From the NCBI RefSeq assembly GCF_001426545.1, contig NZ_LMEZ01000006.1:227918-291917 (forward strand): 64,000 nucleotides of DNA, written 5' to 3'. A program made the position numbers and the translations under genes. The notes under the pieces were generated by a model that searched no databases, had not been told where the DNA came from, and saw only the letters and a program-made list of their open reading frames with translations. The DNA comes from Mycobacterium sp. Root135 (GTDB taxonomy: Bacteria; Actinomycetota; Actinomycetes; Mycobacteriales; Mycobacteriaceae). This document shows positions 25,168 to 34,069 of the stretch, piece after piece; the stretch's first letter is position 1; each line of letters opens with the position of its first letter.

Positions 25168-25719
25168 TCAATATGCGGCCTCACAGGCGGTCCCCGCGGC
25201 GGTCTTCGAATCGTTGAGTTCACGGATTGCGACGTTGAATTCGTCGGGTCCTGGGTTGCCTGCCAGCACCCCTGCCATCTTCCGCGAGGAGTCCGCCCAG
25301 CCGTTCAGCGCGTCGGTCAGCTCCGGCGCCAGCGGCCCGGACAGACTGCCCGTGACCTGGTCAGCGCTGCGGTTGAGGGCGTCGACGGCCGGTCCGACCT
25401 TGCCCGGTGCGTCCGGCGCGTCGTTGTTGAAGGCGTCGACGTAGTCGTTGACGGCGTCGACGGCGGCCACACTGCTCGAGCCGAAGGCGTCGCAGGACGT
25501 GTGCACCGCAGCCTTGGTCACCGCGACCTGCCGCTCGGATTCCGACACGGCGATCGAGGACTGGACGGACGCGCGGTACTCGGGGGCTTCGGCGGCGTCG
25601 TAGGTGGCGGTTCCCTGGGTGATGGACGTGCATCCGACGACGATCATCGCGAGCCCGGCCATGACCCCGGCGACGAGGCCGACGGCACGCAGCCGCCCGG
25701 CTCGCCCCCATGTCGTCAC
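25168..25719 (-). CDS. Putative lipoprotein, mycobacterial family
   Basis: The 183-aa protein has a basic N terminus, a hydrophobic segment (about residues 13-29) and a lipobox VVGC with Cys30, so it is probably a membrane-anchored lipoprotein on the outer face. The mature part is helical and Ala/Asp-rich and has two further Cys (in HTSCDAF and GTACEAAY) that could form a disulfide. No catalytic motif is visible. It is divergent from aceE, and the position corresponds to Rv2240c. Function unknown. Confidence 0.8.
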   Translation of the reverse strand: MTTWGRAGRLRAVGLVAGVMAGLAMIVVGCTSITQGTATYDAAEAPEYRASVQSSIAVSESERQVAVTKAAVHTSCDAFGSSSVAAVDAVNDYVDAFNNDAPDAPGKVGPAVDALNRSADQVTGSLSGPLAPELTDALNGWADSSRKMAGVLAGNPGPDEFNVAIRELNDSKTAAGTACEAAY

Positions 25720-25891
25720 GCCTTCAGACCGTACCGGTTTGCCCGATTGCTCGTCGGTTCCCAGTAGGCCCCACCCCGCCCGAGCATCTACGGCACGATA
25801 GGGGCACGATGGACACGTCGCTATGGATCACGACGAAAATCACGTGTGAAGGGGCCACGAGCCCCCGATCACGTCTACCGAGGAGTTGCAG

Positions 25892-28684
25892 TTGACCACC
25901 GAGTTCGCGCGCCAGGACCTGGCCCAAAACTCTGGCACCGCAAGCGAACCCGACCGGGTCCGCGTCATTCGCGAGGGCGTTGCCTCGTACCTGCCCGACA
26001 TCGATCCGGAAGAAACCAGCGAGTGGCTGGAGTCCTTCGACGCTCTGCTCGAGCGGTCCGGACCGGCCCGCGCGCGGTACCTGATGTTGCGCCTGTTGGA
26101 GCGTTCTGGCGAACAGCGGGTCGCCATTCCGGCGCTCACGTCGACGGATTACGTCAACACGATCCCGACCGAGTTGGAGCCGTGGTTCCCCGGTGACGAG
26201 GACGTCGAGCGGCGGTATCGCGCCTGGATCCGGTGGAACGCCGCGATCATGGTGCACCGCGCGCAGCGCCCCGGAGTCGGTGTGGGCGGCCACATTTCGA
26301 CCTACGCCTCGTCTGCGGCGCTGTACGAGGTCGGCTTCAACCACTTCTTCCGCGGCAAGTCCCATCCCGGCGGCGGCGACCAGGTGTTCATTCAGGGCCA
26401 CGCGTCGCCCGGCATCTACGCGCGCGCGTTCCTCGAGGGCCGGCTAACCGCGGACAAGCTCGACGGGTTCCGCCAGGAGCACTCTCATCCCGGTGGCGGC
26501 ATCCCGTCCTACCCGCACCCGCGGTTGATGCCCGACTTCTGGGAGTTCCCGACGGTGTCGATGGGCATCGGCCCGATGAATGCCATCTACCAGGCGCGGT
26601 TCAACCACTATCTGAACGACCGCGGCATCAAGGACACCTCCGATCAGCACGTGTGGGCGTTCCTCGGCGACGGCGAGATGGACGAGCCGGAGAGCCGGGG
26701 CCTGCTCCAGGTGGCGACCAACGAGGGTCTCGACAACCTGACGTTCGTCATCAACTGCAACCTGCAGCGCCTCGACGGACCGGTGCGCGGCAACGGCAAG
26801 ATCATCCAGGAGCTGGAGTCGTTCTTCCGCGGTGCGGGCTGGAACGTCATCAAGGTGGTGTGGGGCCGCGAATGGGACGCCCTGCTGCACGCCGACAAGG
26901 ACGGCGCCCTGGTCAACCTGATGAACACGACGCCCGACGGTGATTTCCAGACGTACAAGGCCAACGACGGCGCCTACGTCCGCGACCACTTCTTCGGCCG
27001 TGACCCGCGCACCAAGGCACTGGTCGAACCCATGACCGACGGCGAGATCTGGAACCTCAAGCGCGGTGGACACGACTACCGCAAGGTCTACGCCGCCTAC
27101 CGGGCCGCGATGGAGCACAAGGGTCAGCCGACGGTCATCCTGGCCCACACCATCAAGGGCTACACGCTTGGCAAGCACTTCGAGGGCCGCAACGCGACCC
27201 ACCAGATGAAGAAGCTGGCCCTGCAGGATCTCAAGGACTTCCGCGAGGCTCAGCGCATTCCGATCACGGACGCCCAGCTCGAGGAAAACCCGTACCTGCC
27301 GCCGTACTACCACCCCGGGCCCGACGCCCCCGAGATCCGCTACCTGCTGGATCGGCGCAGGACCCTCGGCGGCTTCGTGCCCGCTCGGCGCAACAAGGCC
27401 AAGGCGTTGCCGTTGCCAAGCCGCGACGTCTACAAGTCGCTCAAGAAGGGGTCGGGCACGCAGTCCGTCGCCACCACCATGGCGATCGTCCGCACGTTCA
27501 AGGAGTTGTTGCGGGACAAGGAGATTGGCAAGCGCATCGTGCCGATCATCCCCGACGAGGCCCGCACGTTCGGCATGGACTCGTGGTTCCCGAGCCTCAA
27601 GATCTACAACCGCAACGGCCAGCTGTACACCTCGGTCGACGCCGAATTGATGCTGGCCTACAAGGAAAGCGACCTCGGCCAGATTCTGCACGAGGGCATC
27701 AACGAGGCGGGGTCGACGGCATCGTTCACCGCGGTGGGCACGTCGTACTCGACGCACAACGAGCCGATGATTCCGCTGTACATCTTCTATTCGATGTTCG
27801 GCTTCCAACGCACCGGCGACGGGCTGTGGGCGGCGACCGACCAGATGGCTCGCGGTTTCGTCCTCGGCGCCACCGCGGGGCGTACGACGCTGACCGGTGA
27901 GGGTCTGCAGCACGCGGATGGGCATTCGATGCTGCTGGCGGCCACCAATCCCGCCGTGGTGGCCTACGACCCGGCGTTCGCCTACGAGATCGCCTACATC
28001 GTGGAGAGCGGCCTGGCCCGGATGTACGGCGAGGACGCCGAGAACGTCTTCTTCTACATCACCATCTACAACGAGCCGTACGTCCAGCCGGCCGAGCCCG
28101 AGAACTTCGATCCTTCAGGCCTGCTCAAGGGCATCTACCGGTATCGGGCGGCGAAGGAGAAGCGCAGTAACGTCGCGCAGATCCTGACCTCCGGCGTCGC
28201 GATGCCCGAGGCACTTCGGGCCGCCGATCTGCTCGCGGCCGACTGGGACGTCGCGGCCGACGTGTGGTCGGTGACCAGTTGGGGTGAGCTCAACCGGGAC
28301 GGAATCGCCGTGGAGAAGGAACTGCTCCGCCACCCGGACCGCAAGGCCCCGGTCCCGTACATCACCAAGGTGCTGGAGTCCACTGCGGGCCCCGTCGTCG
28401 CGGTGTCGGACTGGATGCGGGCGGTTCCCGAGCAGATTCGGCCGTGGGTGCCCAACACCTACGTCACGCTCGGCACCGACGGTTTCGGCTTCTCCGACAC
28501 CCGGCCTGCCGCGCGCCGGTACTTCAACACCGACGCCGAGTCGGTCGTGGTGGCGGTGCTGGAGGCCCTCGCGCGGGACGGCGAGATCGACCCGTCGGTG
28601 GCGATCGCCGCCGCCAAGCAGTACCAGATCGACGACGTGATGGCGGCTCCGGTGCAGACGTCGGATCCCGGGCCGGGCGCCTAG
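25892..28684 (+). CDS. aceE: Pyruvate dehydrogenase E1 component, homodimeric type
   Basis: The 930-aa enzyme decarboxylates pyruvate with thiamine diphosphate and passes the acetyl group to the E2 lipoyl domain, yielding acetyl-CoA. It is the single-chain AceE type. The ThDP site GDGEMDEPES followed by NCNLQRLDG lies near residues 257-290; GHASPGIYARAFLEGRL and the C-terminal SDWMRAVPEQI are also family hallmarks. The TTG start was chosen because AGGAG lies six bases upstream and the resulting N terminus aligns with M. tuberculosis AceE (Rv2241); the TTG six bases earlier touches the ribosome site. It stands directly upstream of the FAS-II region, matching its supply of acetyl-CoA. Confidence 0.97.
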   Translation: MTTEFARQDLAQNSGTASEPDRVRVIREGVASYLPDIDPEETSEWLESFDALLERSGPARARYLMLRLLERSGEQRVAIPALTSTDYVNTIPTELEPWFPGDEDVERRYRAWIRWNAAIMVHRAQRPGVGVGGHISTYASSAALYEVGFNHFFRGKSHPGGGDQVFIQGHASPGIYARAFLEGRLTADKLDGFRQEHSHPGGGIPSYPHPRLMPDFWEFPTVSMGIGPMNAIYQARFNHYLNDRGIKDTSDQHVWAFLGDGEMDEPESRGLLQVATNEGLDNLTFVINCNLQRLDGPVRGNGKIIQELESFFRGAGWNVIKVVWGREWDALLHADKDGALVNLMNTTPDGDFQTYKANDGAYVRDHFFGRDPRTKALVEPMTDGEIWNLKRGGHDYRKVYAAYRAAMEHKGQPTVILAHTIKGYTLGKHFEGRNATHQMKKLALQDLKDFREAQRIPITDAQLEENPYLPPYYHPGPDAPEIRYLLDRRRTLGGFVPARRNKAKALPLPSRDVYKSLKKGSGTQSVATTMAIVRTFKELLRDKEIGKRIVPIIPDEARTFGMDSWFPSLKIYNRNGQLYTSVDAELMLAYKESDLGQILHEGINEAGSTASFTAVGTSYSTHNEPMIPLYIFYSMFGFQRTGDGLWAATDQMARGFVLGATAGRTTLTGEGLQHADGHSMLLAATNPAVVAYDPAFAYEIAYIVESGLARMYGEDAENVFFYITIYNEPYVQPAEPENFDPSGLLKGIYRYRAAKEKRSNVAQILTSGVAMPEALRAADLLAADWDVAADVWSVTSWGELNRDGIAVEKELLRHPDRKAPVPYITKVLESTAGPVVAVSDWMRAVPEQIRPWVPNTYVTLGTDGFGFSDTRPAARRYFNTDAESVVVAVLEALARDGEIDPSVAIAAAKQYQIDDVMAAPVQTSDPGPGA

Positions 28685-28698
28685 CCCGCTCCAACCCA

Positions 28699-28756
28699 TC
28701 GAGTGTGCGGTGAGATCGCGTGCGGACGCGAAATCGCGATCTCACCGCACACTCGA
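28699..28756. terminator. Perfect 22-bp inverted repeat after aceE
   Basis: Bases 28699-28720 and 28735-28756 are exact reverse complements (22 of 22) around a 14-base loop, starting 14 bases after the aceE stop. A hairpin of this strength would stop transcription even without a U-run, as is usual in mycobacteria. The arms could also be a copy of a dispersed repeat family. Confidence 0.7.
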
Positions 28757-28763
28757 CAGAGAA

Positions 28764-28815
28764 ACTGGTGCGACGTTTTAGAGGTTTCCACCAGTAATCG
28801 GGCGTATGTTTTAGA
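28764..28815. promoter_or_regulatory. mabR promoter with repeats and a leaderless -10
   Basis: TATGTT at 28805-28810 fits a -10 element six bases before the GTG at 28817, so the transcript is probably leaderless. Upstream lie ACTGGTG-N18-CACCAGT (28764-28795) and two direct copies of GTTTTAGA spaced 33 bp apart (28775, 28808). These are candidate autoregulatory sites. Confidence 0.5.
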
Positions 28816-28816
28816 A

Positions 28817-30103
28817 GTGACCGACAAACAGGCCGACGAAGCCCCGGCGTCTTCACTCGAAGTGCTGGAATCGGTACCCGAATCGCTCGTCCGTCGCGTG
28901 AAGCAGTACTCCGGTCGCCTTGCCACCGAGGCCGTCCACGTGATGGGCGACCGACTGCCGTTCTTCGCCGACCTGGAGGCATCTCAACGCGCCAGCGTCC
29001 AGCTGGTCGTGCAGACGGCGCTGGTCAACTTCGCCGAGTGGATGCGCAACCCGCGCGGCGACGTCGGCTACACCGCCGAGGCGTTCGCGCTGGTTCCCCA
29101 GGAGCTGACACGTCGCATCGCCCTGCGGCAGACCGTCGACATGGTGCGGGTCACGATGGAGCACTTCGAGGACGCCGTGCCCATGCTGGCGCGCAACGAA
29201 GAGCAGACGACGGCGCTGACCATCGGGATCCTGCGCTACAGCCGCAACCTGGCGTTCGCCGCGGCATCCGGGTACGCCGACGCCGCCGAGGCTCGAGGCG
29301 CGTGGGACACCCGGATGGAGGCCAACGTCGTCGACGCGGTGGTCCGCGGCGACATCGGCCCGCAGCTCCAGTCCCAAGCCGCGGCCCTGAACTGGGACGC
29401 CACGGCACCGGCGACGGTACTCGTCGGATTTCCCCAACCCGGCCGCGCCGAGTTCGCCAGCGAGGACGTCCACGCGATCGTCACCCGCAACGGACGGGCG
29501 GCGCTGTCGGACGTGCACGGCACCTGGCTGGTGGCGATCGTCTCGGGTCATCTGACCCCGACCGACAAGTTCCTCGGTGAATTACTCGAGGTGTTCGCCG
29601 ACGCACCGGTGGTCATCGGCCCGTTCGCGGCGTCGCTGGTGGCGGCTCACTACAGCGCCGCGGAGGCCATCGCAGGCATGAACGCCGTCGCCGGTTGGAC
29701 CGGGGCGCCTCGACCGGTCTCGGCCCGCGAGCTGTTGCCGGAGCGGGCCTTGCTCGGTGACCCGTCGGCGATCGCCGCGCTCGATTCCGACGTGATGCGG
29801 CCGCTCGCCGAAGCCGGTCCGGCACTCATGGAGACCCTCGACGCCTACCTCGATTCCGGGGGCGCAATCGAAGCCTGTGCGCGCATATTGTTCGTTCATC
29901 CAAACACCGTCCGCTACCGTCTCAAACGCATCGCGGACTTCACCGGGCGCGATCCCACACTGCCTCGCGACGCCTACGTTCTCAGGGTGGCGTCGACGGT
30001 CGGCAGGCTCGGTCGACAGACGACGCACGCCAGCACGACAAACGCTCCGGTGGCCCAGGTAACAGCCCGACGCGACCGTGATGTCGCTTCGTTTCTCGGA
30101 TGA
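28817..30103 (+). CDS. mabR: PucR-type regulator of mycolic acid synthesis, MabR
   Basis: The 428-aa regulator has a long N-terminal helical sensor region and a C-terminal PucR-type helix-turn-helix, ACARILFVHPNTVRYRLKRI (about residues 350-372). It lies immediately before fabD, as Rv2242 does in M. tuberculosis. MabR is known to bind an inverted repeat in the promoter of the fabD-acpM-kasA-kasB-accD6 operon and to adjust meromycolate synthesis; just that repeat is present at 30145-30165. The GTG start is supported by the N-terminal alignment and by the -10 element six bases upstream. Confidence 0.92.
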   Translation: MTDKQADEAPASSLEVLESVPESLVRRVKQYSGRLATEAVHVMGDRLPFFADLEASQRASVQLVVQTALVNFAEWMRNPRGDVGYTAEAFALVPQELTRRIALRQTVDMVRVTMEHFEDAVPMLARNEEQTTALTIGILRYSRNLAFAAASGYADAAEARGAWDTRMEANVVDAVVRGDIGPQLQSQAAALNWDATAPATVLVGFPQPGRAEFASEDVHAIVTRNGRAALSDVHGTWLVAIVSGHLTPTDKFLGELLEVFADAPVVIGPFAASLVAAHYSAAEAIAGMNAVAGWTGAPRPVSARELLPERALLGDPSAIAALDSDVMRPLAEAGPALMETLDAYLDSGGAIEACARILFVHPNTVRYRLKRIADFTGRDPTLPRDAYVLRVASTVGRLGRQTTHASTTNAPVAQVTARRDRDVASFLG

Positions 30104-30144
30104 TTGGTCGCAATCCGATCTCGTTGCAGTCCCATCACATGCAG

Positions 30145-30165
30145 TTTTGTAGGTTCCCCACAAAA
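30145..30165. promoter_or_regulatory. MabR operator in the FAS-II promoter
   Basis: TTTTGT-N9-ACAAAA is a perfect inverted repeat and matches the MabR site that I recall from M. smegmatis and M. tuberculosis. It lies in the -35 region of the probable promoter, whose -10 is TAATCT at 30183-30188. Another half-site, ACAAAA, is at 30199-30204. Confidence 0.8.
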
Positions 30166-30230
30166 ACATAAGACCAGGTTCATAATCTCTTACACCGCAC
30201 AAAACCGGTTTCACAGTGTTTTCTTAATCC

Positions 30231-31154
30231 GTGCCCCAAACACCCGTGCTTGCGCTGCTCGCTCCCGGACAGGGATCGCAGACTCCCGGCATGCTCTCGC
30301 CGTGGTTGGAGCTGCCCGGCGCGGACGAACGCATCGCAGCGTGGTCCGATTCGATCAAGCTCGACCTGGCCCGGCTCGGCACGACGGCAACGGCCGAGGA
30401 GATCACCGACACGTCGGTCACGCAACCCCTCGTCGTCGCCGCCACCCTGCTCGCACACCTCGAGATGACCAAGCGCGGCCTGCTGGCCGGAGCCGACACC
30501 GTCGTCGCGGGCCACTCGGTCGGCGAGATCGCGGCCTACGCGATCGCCGGGGTGCTCTCCGCCGACGACGCCGTCAGCCTGGCCGCCACCCGCGGCTCCG
30601 AGATGGCGAAGGCCTGCGCGGTCGAGCCGACCGGCATGGCCGCGGTGCTCGGAGGTGACGAAGCCGAGGTGCTCGCTCGCCTCGAGGCACTCGACCTGGT
30701 GCCCGCCAACCGCAACGCCGCAGGGCAGATCGTCGCCGCAGGCGCCATCTCCGCCCTCGACAAGCTGGTCGAGGATCCCCCGGCCAAGGCCCGGGTGCGC
30801 AAGCTCGCCACGGCGGGCGCGTTCCACACGCACTTCATGGCATCGGCACTCGACGGCTACTCCGCAGCGGCCGACGCCGTCACCGCCAGTGCGCCCACCA
30901 CCAGCCTGCTGTCCAACGCCGACGGCCAGCCCGTCGCCTCGGCAGCCGACGCCGTCGCCAAGCTGGTCGCCCAGCTCACGCAGCCGGTGCGCTGGGACCT
31001 GTGCACCGAGACCATGCGCCAGCGCGAGGTCACCGCGATCATCGAGTTCCCGCCCGCGGGAACGCTGGTGGGCATCGCCAAACGAGAACTTCGGGGAGTA
31101 CCGACGTACGCCGTCAAGACACCCGCAGACCTGGACGGGCTCTCCGAGCTTTAA
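30231..31154 (+). CDS. fabD: Malonyl-CoA:ACP transacylase FabD
   Basis: The 307-aa enzyme moves malonyl groups from CoA to AcpM for FAS-II elongation. It opens with LALLAPGQGSQTPGM, has the nucleophile elbow GHSVGE (Ser96), the Arg-containing helix, and the catalytic His in AGAFHTHFM (near 199-201). The GTG start is preceded by the MabR-controlled promoter and no long leader coding sequence. It is the first gene of the operon with acpM, kasA, kasB and accD6. Confidence 0.96.
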   Translation: MPQTPVLALLAPGQGSQTPGMLSPWLELPGADERIAAWSDSIKLDLARLGTTATAEEITDTSVTQPLVVAATLLAHLEMTKRGLLAGADTVVAGHSVGEIAAYAIAGVLSADDAVSLAATRGSEMAKACAVEPTGMAAVLGGDEAEVLARLEALDLVPANRNAAGQIVAAGAISALDKLVEDPPAKARVRKLATAGAFHTHFMASALDGYSAAADAVTASAPTTSLLSNADGQPVASAADAVAKLVAQLTQPVRWDLCTETMRQREVTAIIEFPPAGTLVGIAKRELRGVPTYAVKTPADLDGLSEL

Positions 31155-31227
31155 GCCAGAAAACTCATGTCGGCACTCCAGCAGGGGGTGCCGGCGCACC
31201 GAGAAACACAGAATAGAAGGAGCCATA

Positions 31228-31521
31228 GTGGGCGCCAGCCAGCAGGAAATCATCTCGGGTCTCGCAGAGATCATCGAAGAGGTCACCGGCATCGAGCCGT
31301 CTGAGGTCACCCCCGAGAAGTCCTTCGTCGACGACCTGGACATCGACTCGCTGTCGATGGTCGAGATCGCCGTTCAGACCGAAGACAAGTACGGCGTGAA
31401 GATCCCGGACGAGGACCTCGCCGGTCTGCGCACCGTCGGTGACGTCGTCGCCTACATCCAGAAGCTCGAGGAAGAGAACCCCGAGGCTGCCGCCGCACTG
31501 CGCGACAAGTTCACTTCGTGA
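31228..31521 (+). CDS. acpM: Meromycolate extension acyl carrier protein AcpM
   Basis: This 97-aa acidic protein carries growing meromycolate chains on a phosphopantetheine arm attached to the Ser of DLDIDSLSMVE. The core is almost identical to M. tuberculosis AcpM as I remember it, but the C terminus stops after LRDKFTS and lacks the extra tail of about 18 residues found there; rapid growers have the short form. GAAGGAG precedes the GTG at good spacing. Its TGA overlaps the GTG of kasA (GTGA), coupling carrier and condensing enzyme. Confidence 0.97.
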   Translation: MGASQQEIISGLAEIIEEVTGIEPSEVTPEKSFVDDLDIDSLSMVEIAVQTEDKYGVKIPDEDLAGLRTVGDVVAYIQKLEEENPEAAAALRDKFTS

Positions 31522-32768
31522 CCCGCCCTTCCACTGCTAACGGGTCCTTCCCTAGCGTCGTCGTGACCGCCGTCACGGCGACCACTGCGCTCGCTCCGGA
31601 CATCGAGAGCACGTGGAAGGGTCTGCTGGCGGGCGAGAGCGGCATCCGCGTGCTTGACGACGACTTCGTCGGCAAGTGGGATCTCCAGGTCAAGATCGGC
31701 GGGCACCTCGCGGAGCCCCTCGACCCCCTGATGTCCCGTCTGGAACACCGACGCATGTCGTATGTCCAGCGGATGTCCAAGTACGTCGGCAATCAACTGT
31801 GGGAGAACGCCGGTAGGCCCGAGGTCGATCCCGACCGTTTCTCGGTCGTGATCGGCACGGGCCTCGGTGGCGGCGAGAAGATCGTCGAAATGTACGACGC
31901 GATGAACGAGGGTGGCCCCCGCAAGGTGTCCCCCCTCGCCGTCCAGATGGTCATGCCCAACGGTGCTGCCGCAGTGGTGGGCCTCGAACTCGGTGCCCGC
32001 GCCGGCGTCATCACGCCTGTCTCGGCATGTTCGTCCGGTTCGGAGGCCATCGCTCACGCATGGCGCCAGATCGTGATGGGTGACGCGGACTTCGCCGTCT
32101 GCGGTGGCGTCGAAGGCATGATCGAGGCGCTGCCGATCGCGGCGTTCTCGATGATGCGGGCGATGTCGACCAGGAACGACGACCCCGAGGCTGCGTCTCG
32201 ACCGTTCGACAAGAATCGCGACGGCTTCGTCTTCGGCGAGGCGGGCGCGATGATGATCATCGAGACCGAGGAACACGCCCTGGCCCGCGGCGCCAAGCCG
32301 CTGGCCCGACTGATGGGTGCCGGCATCTCGTCGGACGCCTTCCACATGGTGGCTCCTGCACCGGACGGCCTCCGGGCCGGCCACGCGATGAAGCGGGCGA
32401 TCGAGACGGCGGGCTTGTCCCCCAAGGACATCAACCACGTCAACGCGCACGCGACGTCCACCTCGATCGGCGACGTCGCCGAGGCAAACGCCATCCGGTC
32501 CGCCGGTGTGGAGCACGCCGCGGTGTACGCCCCGAAGTCGGCACTGGGCCACTCCATCGGTGCCGTCGGCGCCCTGGAGTCGATCCTGACGGTGCTGGCG
32601 TTGCGCGACGGCGTCATCCCGCCGACGCTCAACTACGAGACGCCCGACCCCGAGATCGATCTCGATGTCGTCGCGGGTGAGCCTCGATACGGTGACTACC
32701 AGTACGCCATCAACAACTCGTTCGGGTTTGGTGGACACAATGTCGCCCTGGCCTTTGGGCGCTACTAA
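31518..32768 (+). CDS. kasA: Beta-ketoacyl-ACP synthase KasA
   Basis: The 416-aa condensing enzyme has the FAS-II triad Cys171 (VSACSSGSE), His311 (VNAHATSTS) and His345 (SALGHSIG), at the positions known for M. tuberculosis KasA. It adds malonyl-AcpM units to acyl-AcpM in the early elongation of meromycolic acids and is the target of thiolactomycin. The start GTG overlaps acpM. kasB follows after a short gap. Confidence 0.97.
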   Translation: MTRPSTANGSFPSVVVTAVTATTALAPDIESTWKGLLAGESGIRVLDDDFVGKWDLQVKIGGHLAEPLDPLMSRLEHRRMSYVQRMSKYVGNQLWENAGRPEVDPDRFSVVIGTGLGGGEKIVEMYDAMNEGGPRKVSPLAVQMVMPNGAAAVVGLELGARAGVITPVSACSSGSEAIAHAWRQIVMGDADFAVCGGVEGMIEALPIAAFSMMRAMSTRNDDPEAASRPFDKNRDGFVFGEAGAMMIIETEEHALARGAKPLARLMGAGISSDAFHMVAPAPDGLRAGHAMKRAIETAGLSPKDINHVNAHATSTSIGDVAEANAIRSAGVEHAAVYAPKSALGHSIGAVGALESILTVLALRDGVIPPTLNYETPDPEIDLDVVAGEPRYGDYQYAINNSFGFGGHNVALAFGRY

Positions 32769-32798
32769 GCGCCCTGGGCACGGAGAGGATTGGCAGAG

Positions 32799-34052
32799 TT
32801 GACCCGTCTAGCCACGGGGAGCGGTCTCCCCAATGTGGTCGTCACCGGATGTGCGATGACGACCGCATTGGCGACCGACACCGAGGGCACGTGGAAGCGT
32901 CTGCAGGACGGCGAAAGTGGCATTCGCACACTCGACGACTACTTCGTCGACCTGTACGACCTTCCGGTTCGCATCGGTGGTCACTTGCTCGAGGACTTCG
33001 AGAGTGAGCTGACGCCAGACGAACTCGGTCGACTCTCCTATCTCCAAAAGATGGCGACCGTCGTGGGACGGCGCGCCTGGGAAAACGCGGGCTCGCCCGA
33101 CGTCGACACCAGGCGTCTGATGGTCTCGATCGGGACCGGCATGGGCAGCACCGAGGAGCTGCTCTACGCCTACGACGGCATGCAGGAGAACGGCATCTCT
33201 GCCGTCTCCCCGTTGGCCGTACAGAAGTACGTGGTCAACTCCCCCGCCGCCGCGGTCGCCCTCGACCGGCACGCCAAGGCAGGCGTCATCACTCCGGTGT
33301 CGGCGTGCGCCTCCGGCAGTGAGGGCATCGCCAACGCGTGGCGCAGCATCGTCCTCGGTGAGGCCGACATCGCCATCTGCGGCGGTGTCGAAACCAGGAT
33401 CGAAGCGGTTCCGATCGCCGGGTTCGCCCAGATGCGAATCGTGTTGTCCACCACCAACGACGACCCCGCCGGAGCCTGCAAGCCGTTCGACCAGAATCGC
33501 AACGGCTTCGTCTTCGGCGAGGGCGCCGGCTTGATGGTCATCGAGACCGAGGAGCACGCAAAGGCGCGCGGCGCCAACATCATTGCGCGGCTGATGGGCG
33601 CCGGGATCACCTCCGACGGCTACCACATCGTCGCCCCCGACCCGACCGGCGACCGCGCCGGACAGGCCATCACGCGAGCCATCCAGCTCGCCGGCCTCCA
33701 ACCCGACGACATCGACCACGTCAACGCCCATGCGACCGGCACGCAGGTCGGCGACGTCGCCGAGGGCAAGGCCATCAACAACGCACTGGGCAGCAACCGG
33801 CCTGCGGTCTACGCACCGAAGTCGGCGCTTGGCCACTCCGTCGGCGCCACCGGCGCGGTGGAGTCGATCCTCACGGTGCTGACACTGCGGGACGGCGTCG
33901 TCCCGCCAACGCTCAACCTGGACAACCTCGATCCAGAGATCGATCTCGACGTGGTCGCAGGCGAACCACGCCGCGGCAATTACGAGTACGCAATCAACAA
34001 CTCATTCGGATTCGGCGGACACAACGTCGCGATCGCCTTCGGGAAGTACTGA
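32799..34052 (+). CDS. kasB: Beta-ketoacyl-ACP synthase KasB
   Basis: This second condensing enzyme of 417 residues closely resembles KasA; the triad is Cys170 (VSACASGSE) and the His residues of VNAHATGTQ and SALGHSVG. KasB extends meromycolates to full length. The TTG at 32799 gives MTRLATG, which aligns with the conserved MTELVTG region of M. tuberculosis KasB, and GAGAGGA lies nine bases upstream. A TTG at 32790 would be three codons longer but touches the ribosome site. It probably arose from kasA by tandem duplication. Confidence 0.96.
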   Translation: MTRLATGSGLPNVVVTGCAMTTALATDTEGTWKRLQDGESGIRTLDDYFVDLYDLPVRIGGHLLEDFESELTPDELGRLSYLQKMATVVGRRAWENAGSPDVDTRRLMVSIGTGMGSTEELLYAYDGMQENGISAVSPLAVQKYVVNSPAAAVALDRHAKAGVITPVSACASGSEGIANAWRSIVLGEADIAICGGVETRIEAVPIAGFAQMRIVLSTTNDDPAGACKPFDQNRNGFVFGEGAGLMVIETEEHAKARGANIIARLMGAGITSDGYHIVAPDPTGDRAGQAITRAIQLAGLQPDDIDHVNAHATGTQVGDVAEGKAINNALGSNRPAVYAPKSALGHSVGATGAVESILTVLTLRDGVVPPTLNLDNLDPEIDLDVVAGEPRRGNYEYAINNSFGFGGHNVAIAFGKY

Positions 34053-34069
34053 GATACAGGAGATTAGAG

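Noticed and set aside
26444..27925. A 493-codon open frame antisense to aceE
   Set aside because: It mirrors the codon pattern of aceE in high-GC DNA; the product is Val/Asp/His/Arg-rich with no family motif.
28699..28756. Insertion-sequence terminal repeats
   Set aside because: Only 14 bases lie between the arms and there is no transposase, so a hairpin or small repeat is the better reading.
31228..31521. AcpM truncated by mutation
   Set aside because: The shorter C terminus is the form I recall for rapid growers, and the stop overlaps kasA neatly.
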